A program made the translations under genes and the position numbers. A stretch of 64,000 nt of DNA from Mucilaginibacter rivuli (GTDB lineage Bacteria > Bacteroidota > Bacteroidia > Sphingobacteriales > Sphingobacteriaceae), in NCBI RefSeq assembly GCF_019391655.1, contig NZ_JAHXPQ010000001.1:558001-622000 (forward strand), in the 5' to 3' direction. Each line of letters opens with the position of its first letter. Positions within the stretch are counted from its first letter, which is position 1. The notes under the pieces were generated by a model. The model was not told where the DNA came from. It ran no database searches and worked only from the letters and a program-made list of their open reading frames with translations. Positions 44,392 to 53,475 of this stretch are shown here, piece by piece.

Positions 44392-45813
44392 CTACTCAGT
44401 GATCACAATTTTATCTATTGATACAAAGTTGCCTTTGCTACCGTAAAGGCTTTTTCGCTTGTCCGACCAGTTGCCATGTTCGCCTGCTACTGTAACGTTT
44501 AAAATGTAATTATCTTTTGGCAAAAGCGGGCTGATAAACTTTAACGAAGTCACCGGGTTTTTGCTGTACATATCGATGAGTGCGGATAGGATGGTTTTTC
44601 CTTTGCTGTTAGTTATGGTTACCTGCGCGTAACCACCATCGGGGCGCGATACACCAATAATACCGATCTGTTTACCATTAAACTTTATCGAAAAGCTGTC
44701 GCCCTTAACATCCGAATTGCTTGTTGTGGCCTGCTCTGACGTATTATGTTGCCATTTTCCGGAATAGGTAATGAGTTTTTGATCGGAATCATCAACGATT
44801 TTTTTGCCGGTTGATGAGATTGTGGCTATGCCAGTCTTCAGATCGATCTGCCAGGCATCACGATATGTGGGGATGGAGAGGGACGTCCCGGAAACGGTTA
44901 ATGGCTGCCACACGTAAGTAGCTGCCGAGTATTGTTTTGGGTACGACCACCTGTCGCCCATAAACATATAAGTAGTGTCTTTTATGCCTTCTATCGGCAA
45001 TACAAAAGTAGTTTGCGAGCCCCAGGTTAATGTTTCTTTTGGCGCGAAGAGCCCTCCTGCTATCCAGGGGCCATGTAAATTAGTGGCTGTAAAATAATAA
45101 TTATCGTTACGCTCCCAACTGGTACGGTTTGACGCGAGGTAATAATAGGTATTGCCTTTTCTGAATATTGAGGGCGATTCGCCATCGGCTGCTATATCTT
45201 TATAAACCTGTTCGGTAATGCTTTTATAGTCGTCGCTTAGCTTAAAAATATTGCCACCATGAACCAGCAGGTAGCCGGAGCCATCTTTATCCTGGAAAGA
45301 ACCCATATCCCATTTTTTGATGGGCTTGCCGTTAAACAGTATAGGTCCGCGGAAAGTATATGGCCCCGTAATGGTGTTTGATGTTGCATAGCCTATAAAT
45401 TGATCGGTATAACCAAGCGTGTCGGCATGCATGAGCATAATGTACTCGCCGGTTTTGGGGCAATGCAGCACTTTGGCACGTTCGCCAACACGGTTTGGGC
45501 CAAGTTTGCCGCTGGCTTGCAGGGGCAGTGCCACGCTTTCAAATTTCCAATTGTAAAGATCGGGCGATGAGTAACAATTGAAACCTGCGAAGGCGTTGCT
45601 GGTATCGGTATGTGCTTCGCCAAAAAGGTAAAACCTGTTTTTATCCTTTACAATATTGGCTGCATGGGCGCTAACATTTTTCCCGCTTTGATCGAACAGC
45701 GGTATGCCCGAATAAATGGCATTATAACTACCCGGGTTTTGAGCGACCACAACATGGCTGATGGCAATAAAAAACACTATGGTTAATAATGAAAGAGCTG
45801 ATTTAGTATCCAT
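44392..45813 (-). CDS. GH43-like five-bladed beta-propeller enzyme with C-terminal beta-sandwich
   Basis: 473 residues with a signal peptide (to about 25). The propeller start resembles GH43 subfamilies with an AHAANIVKDKNRFYLFGE opening (24/34-like, including galactanases). Further GH43-type segments are SSPDLYNWKFES, WDMGSFQDKDGSGYLL and ADGESPSIFRKGNTYYY, which supply the usual Asp and Glu positions. The last 140 residues form a separate beta-sandwich, possibly carbohydrate binding. It would trim galactose, arabinose or xylose side chains. It heads a two-gene operon with the SGNH esterase. Confidence 0.82.
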   Translation of the reverse strand: MDTKSALSLLTIVFFIAISHVVVAQNPGSYNAIYSGIPLFDQSGKNVSAHAANIVKDKNRFYLFGEAHTDTSNAFAGFNCYSSPDLYNWKFESVALPLQASGKLGPNRVGERAKVLHCPKTGEYIMLMHADTLGYTDQFIGYATSNTITGPYTFRGPILFNGKPIKKWDMGSFQDKDGSGYLLVHGGNIFKLSDDYKSITEQVYKDIAADGESPSIFRKGNTYYYLASNRTSWERNDNYYFTATNLHGPWIAGGLFAPKETLTWGSQTTFVLPIEGIKDTTYMFMGDRWSYPKQYSAATYVWQPLTVSGTSLSIPTYRDAWQIDLKTGIATISSTGKKIVDDSDQKLITYSGKWQHNTSEQATTSNSDVKGDSFSIKFNGKQIGIIGVSRPDGGYAQVTITNSKGKTILSALIDMYSKNPVTSLKFISPLLPKDNYILNVTVAGEHGNWSDKRKSLYGSKGNFVSIDKIVITE

Positions 45814-45958
45814 TAAACAACTTCAAAAATTGATTATCCGGTAAAGTTAAATAATGCTGTTTAAACAATGTATTTGCCGGCAATAACAATCCTGTTATCT
45901 TATCAATTTCCTCTATATGCTATCAATATTTACAATAGCGTAAGGGCTTTTAATTGTG

Positions 45959-45966
45959 TATATTTG
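45959..45966 (+). promoter_or_regulatory. -7 element of the ahpC promoter
   Basis: TATATTTG is a perfect TAnnTTTG, 28 bases before the ATG at 45994. No clear -33 element was found, so an activator may be needed. Confidence 0.5.
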
Positions 45967-45993
45967 CATCATACCATTAAAAAAATTATAAAT

Positions 45994-46539
45994 ATGTTAA
46001 CTATAGGACAAAAATTCCCTTCATTTAGCAAAACAGCAGTTGTGAGCATTGAAAAAGGAAAAGAATTTGAAACATTAACTTCTGATTACTTAGTAAATGA
46101 CGATAACGTTTGGACTGTAATGTTCTGGTGGCCAAAAGATTTTACTTTTGTTTGCCCTACCGAAATTGCTGAGTTCAACAAAAACTTTGGCGAGTTCCGT
46201 GATCGTGATGCACGCCTGATCGGTGCATCTACCGATTCTGAATTTGTACACGCTGCCTGGAGAAGAGATCATGCCGACCTGCGCGATCTTAAGTTCCCGA
46301 TGCTGGCTGATACTTCAAAATCATTAGCTGAAGATCTGGGTATTTTAGAGCCTAACGAAAAAATTGCTTACCGTGCTACTTTTATTGTTGACCCACAAGG
46401 TATCATCCGTTGGGTTAGCGTTAACGACTTGAGCGTAGGCCGTAACGTTAAAGAAGTTTTACGTGTATTAGACGGTTTACAAACTGACGAACTTTGCCCT
46501 TGCAACTGGGAAAAAGGTCAGGAGACATTAACTGTTTAA
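45994..46539 (+). CDS. ahpC: Three-cysteine AhpC-type peroxiredoxin
   Basis: 181 residues from the ATG at 45994; the longer frame adds 42 residues across the promoter and is rejected. The peroxidatic Cys54 is in DFTFVCPTEIAEF. The C-terminus has Cys168 and Cys170 in ELCPCNW, the arrangement of the mycobacterial AhpC that is reduced by AhpD. It reduces hydrogen peroxide and organic peroxides in the cytoplasm. The next gene encodes an AhpD-like protein, the expected reductant. Arg127 in YRATFIV completes the active site. Confidence 0.92.
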   Translation: MLTIGQKFPSFSKTAVVSIEKGKEFETLTSDYLVNDDNVWTVMFWWPKDFTFVCPTEIAEFNKNFGEFRDRDARLIGASTDSEFVHAAWRRDHADLRDLKFPMLADTSKSLAEDLGILEPNEKIAYRATFIVDPQGIIRWVSVNDLSVGRNVKEVLRVLDGLQTDELCPCNWEKGQETLTV

Positions 46540-46565
46540 TTTCCCCTAATTAATTTAGTTATGAA

Positions 46566-46596
46566 GTCCCGGTACTTAGTTGTGCCGGGCTTTTTT
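46566..46596 (+). terminator. Terminator between ahpC and ahpD-like genes
   Basis: CCCGGTAC pairs with GTGCCGGG (one G-U pair) followed by CTTTTTTA. It should end most ahpC transcripts and lower expression of the following gene, unless that has its own promoter. Confidence 0.75.
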
Positions 46597-46616
46597 ATAC
46601 CATAATAACATTTGCC

Positions 46617-47201
46617 ATGAGCGAAACTACAGATATTATACAAGAGCTTTTACAAGGAGTAGGTTTAGCAGCTGATTACCGCACTGACAGCCTGACATTA
46701 TTAGAAAAAGGCGAATCTCGCTATGTGCGAGACCTTAAATTGAACTTTACCAGCACCCTCACATCAGAACAATTAAGCAATAAAGAGTGTGCACTGTTGG
46801 GCTTATCTACAGCTATCAATAATAACAACAAACCACTAACGGTATTCTTTACTAAATATGCCGAAGAGCAAGGCTGTACACCCGAAGAAATTGCCGATGC
46901 CGTAGGTTGCGCATCGCTGCTGGCATCAAATAATATATTTTACCGTTTCCGTCACTTTACACAGAAGGAGAAATATACGCAGATACCGGCCCGCATCCGT
47001 ATGCAGATCATGATGAAGCCTGCTACCGGCAAAGAATTTTTTGAGCTGATGAGCTTAGCTATATCAGCAGTGAACGGCTGCGAAATGTGTGTAAACGCGC
47101 ACGAAAACTCATTAATACAAATGGGCACCACCGAAGAACGTGTTTTTGACGCTGTGCGTATCGCATCGCTGGTTACAAGCATGGGGAAGGTGGTTTTTTA
47201 A
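46617..47201 (+). CDS. ahpD: AhpD-like carboxymuconolactone decarboxylase-family protein
   Basis: 194 residues of the CMD/AhpD helical fold. The active-site segment NGCEMCVNAHENSL gives Cys155, Cys158 and His162, matching the CxxC and His proton relay of AhpD. AhpD reduces AhpC in place of AhpF, which agrees with the three-cysteine AhpC encoded just upstream. An N-terminal duplicated-looking helical half (about 40-110) has single cysteines but no CxxC. It ends before a bidirectional terminator. Confidence 0.88.
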   Translation: MSETTDIIQELLQGVGLAADYRTDSLTLLEKGESRYVRDLKLNFTSTLTSEQLSNKECALLGLSTAINNNNKPLTVFFTKYAEEQGCTPEEIADAVGCASLLASNNIFYRFRHFTQKEKYTQIPARIRMQIMMKPATGKEFFELMSLAISAVNGCEMCVNAHENSLIQMGTTEERVFDAVRIASLVTSMGKVVF

Positions 47202-47212
47202 ACCCTTTTTAT

Positions 47213-47250
47213 AAAGGTTTGACAGCTTTTAAAAAGTTGTCAAACCTTTA
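47213..47250. terminator. Bidirectional terminator between ahpD and chrA
   Basis: AAAGGTTTGACA pairs with TGTCAAACCTTT, with an inner A/T-rich loop. The chrA stop codon lies within the right arm. It serves two convergent genes. Confidence 0.75.
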
Positions 47251-48414
47251 AATAGCTTTAAGTATCACTCCTAAAATTGCAGCGGCAAGTATTACATGCG
47301 GCTCCTGTATTTTTTTAACGAAAGTTAATAATAACATACCGCCAAGGGCAATGAGCGCCGTAGGCACATCAACAATTGAACGACTTGCGATAATAAAAAC
47401 AGAACCTACCAATGCGCCTATTACAGCCGCGGTAATACCATCTACAAATGCCTTAATGCTTGTGTTTTTGGCTATCTTTTTAAAATAGGGCGCTAATATT
47501 ACTGTAAATAAAAAGCAGGGTAAAAAGGTAGCCAAAGCGGCCACCGCCGCTCCGGGGAAGCCATTTACCAAATAGCCAACAAAGCCAACGGTAATTACTA
47601 CCGGGCCCGGTGTTATCATGGCTACAGCAACAGCATCAACAAACTGGTTTTCGGTAAGCCAATGGTAATCCTGTATTACGCCGGCATGCAAAAAGGGAAC
47701 AATAGCAAGGCCGCTGCCAAAAACAAAGGTGCCGGCCTTCAAAAAAAACAGGCCAATCTGCCAAAGGGTACTTTTACTAAATGTCCAAAAGCCTGTTCCG
47801 GCAAGTAGCAGTACGGGCAGGGTACTTGGCTTGCGTAACCATGCAGGTGGTGCTTTTACGGCCATGTAAAGCAAACCACAACCAATAAACAACAATATTT
47901 GTTCCTGTTGGGTAATTACGGTGATGATAATGGCGATGGAATAAAACAGCCACAGCATCCAGTTCTGTTTAACAGAAGCCAAATTAAGCTTACCGACAGA
48001 TTTTAACGTCAGTTTATATGCACTGATCGCAATAATACCTATTACGCCTGCCCCAACTCCGTAAAATACATCGCGCATCCATGAAAGTCCGCTGTAAAGC
48101 CGGTAGGCCATCCCCAACAAAAGCACCATAATAAATGACGGCAGTACAAAGGCTAAACCTATCAATGTTGCCCCTAACAAACCGTAATGCACAAAGCCAA
48201 TATAAATACCCAATTGGGCCGCCAGGGGGCCGGGTGCTAATTGCGCCAGTGCAAGGCCTTCTTTATACTCATCTTCAGTTAGCCATTGTTTGCTTTCAAC
48301 AAGGTCGCGGTGCATATAGCCTACTAATGCCACCGGCCCGCCAAAACCCCATGTGCCAAGTTTGAGAAAGTAAACGGCGAGCTGATATAAAGTATATTTC
48401 CTGTTTTCCATCAT
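47248..48414 (-). CDS. chrA: ChrA chromate transporter (two-domain type)
   Basis: 388 residues of the CHR family: TWGFGGPVALVGYMHRDLVE (20-39), LAQLAPGPLAAQLGIYIGF, and in the second half a repeated copy with AGTFVFGSGLAIVPFLHAGV and MITPGPVVITVGFVGYLVNG. About ten transmembrane helices. It exports chromate and lowers its toxicity; the family may also carry other oxyanions. It directly follows the outer-membrane protein gene (stop and ATG adjoin), and the ChrB-AraC regulator gene lies just upstream, so the three form a chromate-response group. Confidence 0.92.
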   Translation of the reverse strand: MMENRKYTLYQLAVYFLKLGTWGFGGPVALVGYMHRDLVESKQWLTEDEYKEGLALAQLAPGPLAAQLGIYIGFVHYGLLGATLIGLAFVLPSFIMVLLLGMAYRLYSGLSWMRDVFYGVGAGVIGIIAISAYKLTLKSVGKLNLASVKQNWMLWLFYSIAIIITVITQQEQILLFIGCGLLYMAVKAPPAWLRKPSTLPVLLLAGTGFWTFSKSTLWQIGLFFLKAGTFVFGSGLAIVPFLHAGVIQDYHWLTENQFVDAVAVAMITPGPVVITVGFVGYLVNGFPGAAVAALATFLPCFLFTVILAPYFKKIAKNTSIKAFVDGITAAVIGALVGSVFIIASRSIVDVPTALIALGGMLLLTFVKKIQEPHVILAAAILGVILKAI

Positions 48415-48936
48415 TTAAAACGCTATGCCGAATTGAAAACCAATGGTTGCCGCAGTTGGCTTATCGTTACCAAAGCGTACTGGTAATGGCACCGCCACAA
48501 AATAGCTGCAATCTTTATTTTTGATTACAGTTTTATTAAATACCGGTGTAAACCCATAACGACCTGAAGTTTCGAAAGCGGCGCGCCCGGCAAATGTAAA
48601 ACCCTTGCCCAAAGAAAGTAATACACCCGGGTGGAAAAGAAAGTTATTCATTTTGCTACTACCGCTCTCCGCACGAACAGTGGGTACAAACTCCATCGAA
48701 AAGCCAATTTTAGGACTTTTCCACAGGTTAATGCCCACAGGCATTCCAACAGTGTAATACTTATCAAAATTAGCTTCAGTACCGGCGCTGCTAAAAGTAA
48801 CCAATGGGTGTAAAATTCCTACGTAGGCGGTAACTTTAGGATAAGTTTGCGGTGTAGCGCTTTGAGCGTTTACTTTGGCAGCAACGCCTGCCTGTAAACA
48901 AATAGCGGTAATAAAAAGTATCTTTTTAAATAACAT
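48415..48936 (-). CDS. Small outer-membrane beta-barrel-like protein
   Basis: 173 residues with a signal peptide (ends KVNAQ). The rest alternates polar and hydrophobic strands and ends GFQFGIAF with a C-terminal aromatic, as in outer-membrane barrels of about eight strands. Adjacent to chrA with no gap, so co-expression is certain to be close. No specific family recognised; a channel or structural role in oxyanion handling is speculation. Confidence 0.65.
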   Translation of the reverse strand: MLFKKILFITAICLQAGVAAKVNAQSATPQTYPKVTAYVGILHPLVTFSSAGTEANFDKYYTVGMPVGINLWKSPKIGFSMEFVPTVRAESGSSKMNNFLFHPGVLLSLGKGFTFAGRAAFETSGRYGFTPVFNKTVIKNKDCSYFVAVPLPVRFGNDKPTAATIGFQFGIAF

Positions 48937-48992
48937 GGGCAGAAATTTTCTGCAATGTTATACTGCATATAGCTATTTAAATAGAACATTCT

Positions 48993-49853
48993 TTACGCAT
49001 TTGTATCCTTTTTACCTTTTTGCGATGCTTTTTTATAATGAGAAGGATTTTGCCCGGTTTGCTTTTTAAAAGCCCGGTTAAAATGGCTTTGATCGGCAAA
49101 GCCTGTAAGGTAGGCTATTTCGGTGAGCGAATAGCTTTGGGTTCCCATCAGTTGTATGGCTTTGTCTATGCGCTGTTTGCGCATATAATCACCAAAGGAC
49201 AAATTATCGAAATGCTTGGAAAACTCGCGCGAAAGATAAGCCGGGTTGATCTCCAGTTCTTCGGATGCCTGCTGCAGGCTAAGCGTCATATTGGTATCTA
49301 ACTGGTCCTGTATCATTTCACGCAGTTCTTTTGCCCATACCGGCGCTTTTTTGCCCTTTTGTTGTTTAAGGTATTGGTTATAAACCTGCAGTAACATTTG
49401 CTCCGCCGGTCCGGCTTGTGTATGCTTTAATCCATATAAATGCGTTGCCCAATTGTATAAACCATCGTATATGATGAGGCCGGTCTTAAGCAGTTCCTGG
49501 TCATCTTTAATAGTGTAAGCCAAGCCGGCAAATACAGCCTCCAGGCCTGCCGATTGCGGTGCAAAATCATGCCGGTCGGTATCGGCACCACGCACAATCA
49601 GCGCCAGCCTGTCTAATGCGGCATCTTTTAACTGGTGTTTTTTTATGAAGTAATCAAAAGTACATTGGTCTTTATAATGTGTATATTCAACACCGGGAAT
49701 ATCAAAAGGGGTTGCACCAAGTTGTTTTGCCTTGCTCAAAACATCCTCATACGGCACATAAATAATTTCGGCATCCTTATCAATAAAACGTTTAATAAGC
49801 CAGGGACAGGCCAAACGGTCAATTTTCGGTCGCTCTCTGGTTATCCATTTCAT
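48993..49853 (-). CDS. chrB: ChrB-domain / AraC-type HTH fusion regulator
   Basis: 286 residues. The N-terminal half (1-150) is a ChrB/chromate-resistance domain: WITRERPKIDRLACPWLIKR with Cys16, ATPFDIPGVEYTH, KDQCTFDYF with Cys64, and VRGADTDRHDFAPQSAGL. The C-terminal part (about 178-275) is an AraC DNA-binding domain with LSLQQASEELEINPAYLSRE and LTEIAYLTGFADQSHFNRAF. It probably senses chromate or sulfate-related oxyanions or a redox cue through the two cysteines and controls the adjacent barrel and chrA genes. Joining these two domains is unlike the classical ChrB of Proteobacteria. The start at 49853 is the only reasonable ATG. Confidence 0.85.
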   Translation of the reverse strand: MKWITRERPKIDRLACPWLIKRFIDKDAEIIYVPYEDVLSKAKQLGATPFDIPGVEYTHYKDQCTFDYFIKKHQLKDAALDRLALIVRGADTDRHDFAPQSAGLEAVFAGLAYTIKDDQELLKTGLIIYDGLYNWATHLYGLKHTQAGPAEQMLLQVYNQYLKQQKGKKAPVWAKELREMIQDQLDTNMTLSLQQASEELEINPAYLSREFSKHFDNLSFGDYMRKQRIDKAIQLMGTQSYSLTEIAYLTGFADQSHFNRAFKKQTGQNPSHYKKASQKGKKDTNA

Positions 49854-49859
49854 AATGGT

Positions 49860-51503
49860 TTATTTCAATTCGCCCTTCATTTTCGATGCAATGAGTAAGG
49901 CCTGGTATGCATTTACAATGCCACCTGTTTTTGACAGGCTTGTAAAATCAACCATTTTATCGGCGCTGCCCGGTAAAAGCACCTTAACACCAACTAATGG
50001 TTTAGCTGATTGCAGTATTACCTGCTTTACCTGCCTGGCGCTCAGTTTGGGGTAGTACTCCATTACTAAGGCCGCAATGCCTGCCGTAATTGGCGATGCA
50101 AAGCTGGTGCCATCGGCAGTGTTAAACTCTGCGTCTTTATCTATAGATGTTACTTTTACGCCAGGAGCAAACACATCAACCCCTTTTTTGCCATAATTGC
50201 TAAAGCTTGATGCCATGTCCCGGTCGAGCTTACCGGCTGAAGCGCCAACACAGATCACGTTGGCCGCATCGCTACCTGAGCCATCAGCAAAAGTATCATT
50301 AGGGTACTCGGGCTTTAGGTCTACGTTTTGGTTATCATTGCCCGCGGCCTGTACCAACAGTACATTTTTAGCGGCAGCATATTTAAAGGCGGCGTCAACC
50401 CAGTCTTTATGCGGCGATATTTTTTTGCCGAAGCTCATATTAATTACGCGTGCGCCGTGGTCAACCGCGTAGCGTATGGCGTTGGCAATATCCTTATCAT
50501 ATTCATCCCCGTTAGGTACAGCTTTAATAGGCATAATGCGCACGTTATCGGCAACACCATCAATACCATAACCGTTACCACGTACAGCACCAATTAGTCC
50601 GGCCACGCCTGTTCCGTGCGATGCATCTTCCCATTTTACATTGTTGTTACCGTAATGGGGGTTGGTATTATCATCAGGGTTATCGCCAACAATATTTTTG
50701 CGGGCATCAAGGTCGGGGTTAATATCGTTATTATCTTTTGTCAGTTCCTCAGTTAATTCACTCAATATTTTAGAGCTGTTGCTACCGGGTTCCTGTTGAA
50801 ATATCATCGACCAGATGTTTTTGCTTTGAGCAACAGTATCATTGGCTGTCTGTAACTTATCCAGATCGGCCTCATTAAAGCTTCCGTTAGCCGAGATATT
50901 TAAATTGCGTTTAACAACGGCGCTGGTAACCTCCAGGGCGTTCATCATCGGTGTAAGCTGTTTAATTTCTTCTGCCGATTTTGCAACAGTCGAATCATGC
51001 ACGGCCTGCACCTTTTGCCAATAAGCAAATTCTTTTTTGTTGGTAGCGGTAGCAGCGGTCAGGGTGAGGTATTTATCTTTCAGTTTGGCGTATTCGCGTA
51101 TTTCCTCGGTAGTTTCGTTATAATCACATTTGTTGTTGGGTCCTCCTAAAAAGTTCCAGCCGTGTACGTTATCAACATAGCCATCATGGTCGTCATCAAT
51201 ACCGTTACCGGGAATTTCTTTGGGGTTTGTCCACAGCACACTTTTCAAGTCGGTTTGAGCAGTGTCGCAACCACTGTCAATGGTGGCTACAATAACCGTT
51301 TTACTTTTTTTACCTTGTAAAAACTGGTAGGCCTGCTTTAAGCTGATGCCGTAATATCCATCGGTTTTATAATCTAACTGATGCCAGTTTTTGGGTGGCG
51401 GGTTAACAACGGTTATGGCTGCATTTTGCGCATTTGCGGCAAAACTTAATAACAATGCTCCGGCAAGTGCAAAGCAAGGTACTTTATTAAACAGGTTATT
51501 CAT
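49860..51503 (-). CDS. Exported subtilisin-family (S8) serine protease
   Basis: 547 residues with a signal peptide (to about 26). The catalytic triad is Asp76 in VATIDSGCD, His296 in ASHGTGVAG and Ser467 in DGTSFASPITAG. A helical insertion of about 180 residues (about 125-280) separates Asp from His, larger than in subtilisin and common in Bacteroidota homologues. It is likely a periplasmic or cell-surface protease. No C-terminal sorting domain was seen. It lies six bases upstream of the ChrB gene on the same strand, so read-through into the chromate genes is possible. Confidence 0.92.
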   Translation of the reverse strand: MNNLFNKVPCFALAGALLLSFAANAQNAAITVVNPPPKNWHQLDYKTDGYYGISLKQAYQFLQGKKSKTVIVATIDSGCDTAQTDLKSVLWTNPKEIPGNGIDDDHDGYVDNVHGWNFLGGPNNKCDYNETTEEIREYAKLKDKYLTLTAATATNKKEFAYWQKVQAVHDSTVAKSAEEIKQLTPMMNALEVTSAVVKRNLNISANGSFNEADLDKLQTANDTVAQSKNIWSMIFQQEPGSNSSKILSELTEELTKDNNDINPDLDARKNIVGDNPDDNTNPHYGNNNVKWEDASHGTGVAGLIGAVRGNGYGIDGVADNVRIMPIKAVPNGDEYDKDIANAIRYAVDHGARVINMSFGKKISPHKDWVDAAFKYAAAKNVLLVQAAGNDNQNVDLKPEYPNDTFADGSGSDAANVICVGASAGKLDRDMASSFSNYGKKGVDVFAPGVKVTSIDKDAEFNTADGTSFASPITAGIAALVMEYYPKLSARQVKQVILQSAKPLVGVKVLLPGSADKMVDFTSLSKTGGIVNAYQALLIASKMKGELK

Positions 51504-51944
51504 TAACTAAAAATTTGGTACAATATATTACAAATCACACTCACATTAAACTGAGTAAGTCATAAAATGTTATTTCGGTATGGTTAATTATAATGTACCA
51601 ATGGTATGACATACTTTTACAGCAGATATAAACAGTAGCAATAAATAAGTACGTTGCAACGTTTATAAGTATAAATGTATTGCCTATGGCTTTAAACGGA
51701 GGTTAAAAATCCTCTTCAGTTTATCGGAAGCCCTAAAAAACACCGCTCCCTCTCAACTTAAAAAACAGTATTCTTTTCAATTTACAATCAGGTAGTTAGC
51801 TGCTTTTTTGTTAGACATTAGGGATATGTTGAAAACTAAATGAATGGGTGGGATGTATTTATGGCTAACTTAAACACAGTAAAAGCCCCGGGTTGATACT
51901 ATATTTAATAACAGGCTAAGCAGAAGTTCTGCAAACACAATTGA
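51504..51944. other. Gene-free divergent region between protease and TPR genes
   Basis: A perfect 12-base palindrome (ACGTTGCAACGT) lies at 51651-51662. TATATTTA at 51900-51907 is a weak -7 candidate for the TPR gene. No open frame, RNA gene or repeat family was recognised in the remaining sequence. Confidence 0.4.
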
Positions 51945-53348
51945 ATGGAAGAAGAATTTGAATTTGATTTTACCGAAGACCCCAAATTTTCGGTAGAACG
52001 ATACGAAGAGATGATCCGCAACCATGATCAGTACTTTTTTGATGCACAGGCGTTTGAGAACATCATCGATTACTACATTGAAAAAAACGATCCGGTTAAG
52101 GCATTACAAGTAGTAGAATACGCACGCGCCCAACACCCTTTCGCATCTGTTTTCCTGATCAAGCAAGCGCAACTGTTTGTGGTAACCAACCGCATCAGCG
52201 AAGCTTTTGCCGCCTTGGAAAAGGCTGAAACATTTGAGGCCAGCGATGCCGATATTTATATCATCCGCGGTAATTTATACGAAAGTATAGAGCGTTACCC
52301 TGAAGCTTTGGAGAACTACGAAAAAGCACTCGGTATGGCCGAAGAGATAGATGACATATTGTTGCATATTGCCTACGTTCATCAAAATATGGGCGATTAT
52401 GAAACAGCCATAACCCACCTGAAACTGTGCCTGGAGCAGAACATGGAAAATCAGGATGCCCTATACGAACTGGCTTTTTGCTATGATGTAATGGACAACC
52501 AGCAGGAGAGTATCCAGTTTTACCAGCAATATATTGATAACGAACCTTACAGCTACGCCGCGTGGTATAATTTAGGCAACGCTTATACTAAGTTGAGCTT
52601 GTTTGAAAAAGCAATAGATGCTTACGATTATGCCATACTGATAAAAGATAGCTTTGCATCGGCATACTTTAATAAGGGCAACGCTTTGGTTAACCTCGAA
52701 AAATTCGCGGAAGCCATTGAAGTGTACCGCCAGACGTTTGAATACGAACAACCTAATGCCGATACCTATTGTGCTATTGGTGAGTGTTATGAAAAGCTGG
52801 AGCAGATGGATGATGCCCGTGCTTTCTATAAAAAATCGGTTAAAATGGATCCTAAGCTGGCCGATGCCTGGTTTGGTGTTGGTGTAACGCTTGATTTTGA
52901 AGAACGCTATTTTGAGGCGCTGCACTTTTATAAAAAGGCGCTCGACCTGGATATATCAAACGCAGATTACTGGTTCGCCATTGCCGATGCTGAATACAAG
53001 CTTGGCCATTTAACCGAAGCTGAGTTCGCCTACGAAAAGGTGGTTGACCTGAACCCCCTGGATACCGATGCCTGGCTGGATTACTCATCGATTTTATACG
53101 AACAAAAGAAACTGGAAACGGCTATCGAGATTATTGCCGAAGCGATAAAGAACAATCCGGATGCAGCTGAACTGTATTACCGCATGGTGGCTTATTTATT
53201 TGCCAAAGGTGAGTACAATGAAGCTTTGGTAACGTTAGAGCAGGCGCTGAGCACCGACCCGGAAAAGCATTTTATTTTGTTTGATTACCTGCCGCAACTG
53301 CAGGAAAACAAAGTTATTATCGATATTATAAACAGATACACAAAATAA
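51945..53348 (+). CDS. Tetratricopeptide-repeat protein
   Basis: 467 residues made almost entirely of TPR units of about 34 residues from residue 35 on; examples are ERYPEALENYEKALGMAEEI, YAAWYNLGNAYTKLSLFEKA and ADAWFGVGVTLDFEERYFEA. It has an acidic start (MEEEFEFDFTEDPKF) and no signal peptide or transmembrane helix, so it is cytoplasmic and probably a scaffold for protein complexes. About eleven to twelve repeats are estimated. The gene has its own terminator and no operon partner. Confidence 0.9.
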   Translation: MEEEFEFDFTEDPKFSVERYEEMIRNHDQYFFDAQAFENIIDYYIEKNDPVKALQVVEYARAQHPFASVFLIKQAQLFVVTNRISEAFAALEKAETFEASDADIYIIRGNLYESIERYPEALENYEKALGMAEEIDDILLHIAYVHQNMGDYETAITHLKLCLEQNMENQDALYELAFCYDVMDNQQESIQFYQQYIDNEPYSYAAWYNLGNAYTKLSLFEKAIDAYDYAILIKDSFASAYFNKGNALVNLEKFAEAIEVYRQTFEYEQPNADTYCAIGECYEKLEQMDDARAFYKKSVKMDPKLADAWFGVGVTLDFEERYFEALHFYKKALDLDISNADYWFAIADAEYKLGHLTEAEFAYEKVVDLNPLDTDAWLDYSSILYEQKKLETAIEIIAEAIKNNPDAAELYYRMVAYLFAKGEYNEALVTLEQALSTDPEKHFILFDYLPQLQENKVIIDIINRYTK

Positions 53349-53375
53349 TTGTTGTCACATTGTTGAAATAGTATG

Positions 53376-53406
53376 ATCCAAAGCTTTTATAGTTTTGGAT
53401 TTTTTA
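53376..53406 (+). terminator. Terminator after the TPR gene
   Basis: ATCCAAAGC pairs with GTTTTGGAT (one G-U pair) around a 7-base loop, followed by six T residues. Confidence 0.72.
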
Positions 53407-53424
53407 TGATATTTGCATTAATAC

Positions 53425-53449
53425 TTTTAGTTATAGACTATAACTAAAA
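53425..53449. promoter_or_regulatory. Perfect palindrome upstream of the ComA-like gene
   Basis: TTTTAGTTATAG, one A, then the exact complement CTATAACTAAAA. It lies 26 bases before the ATG and about ten bases after GATATTTG (53408-53415), a near -7 element. The position fits a repressor operator just downstream of the transcription start. Confidence 0.6.
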
Positions 53450-53475
53450 AGAATAATAAAAAACACATCGTTTAA

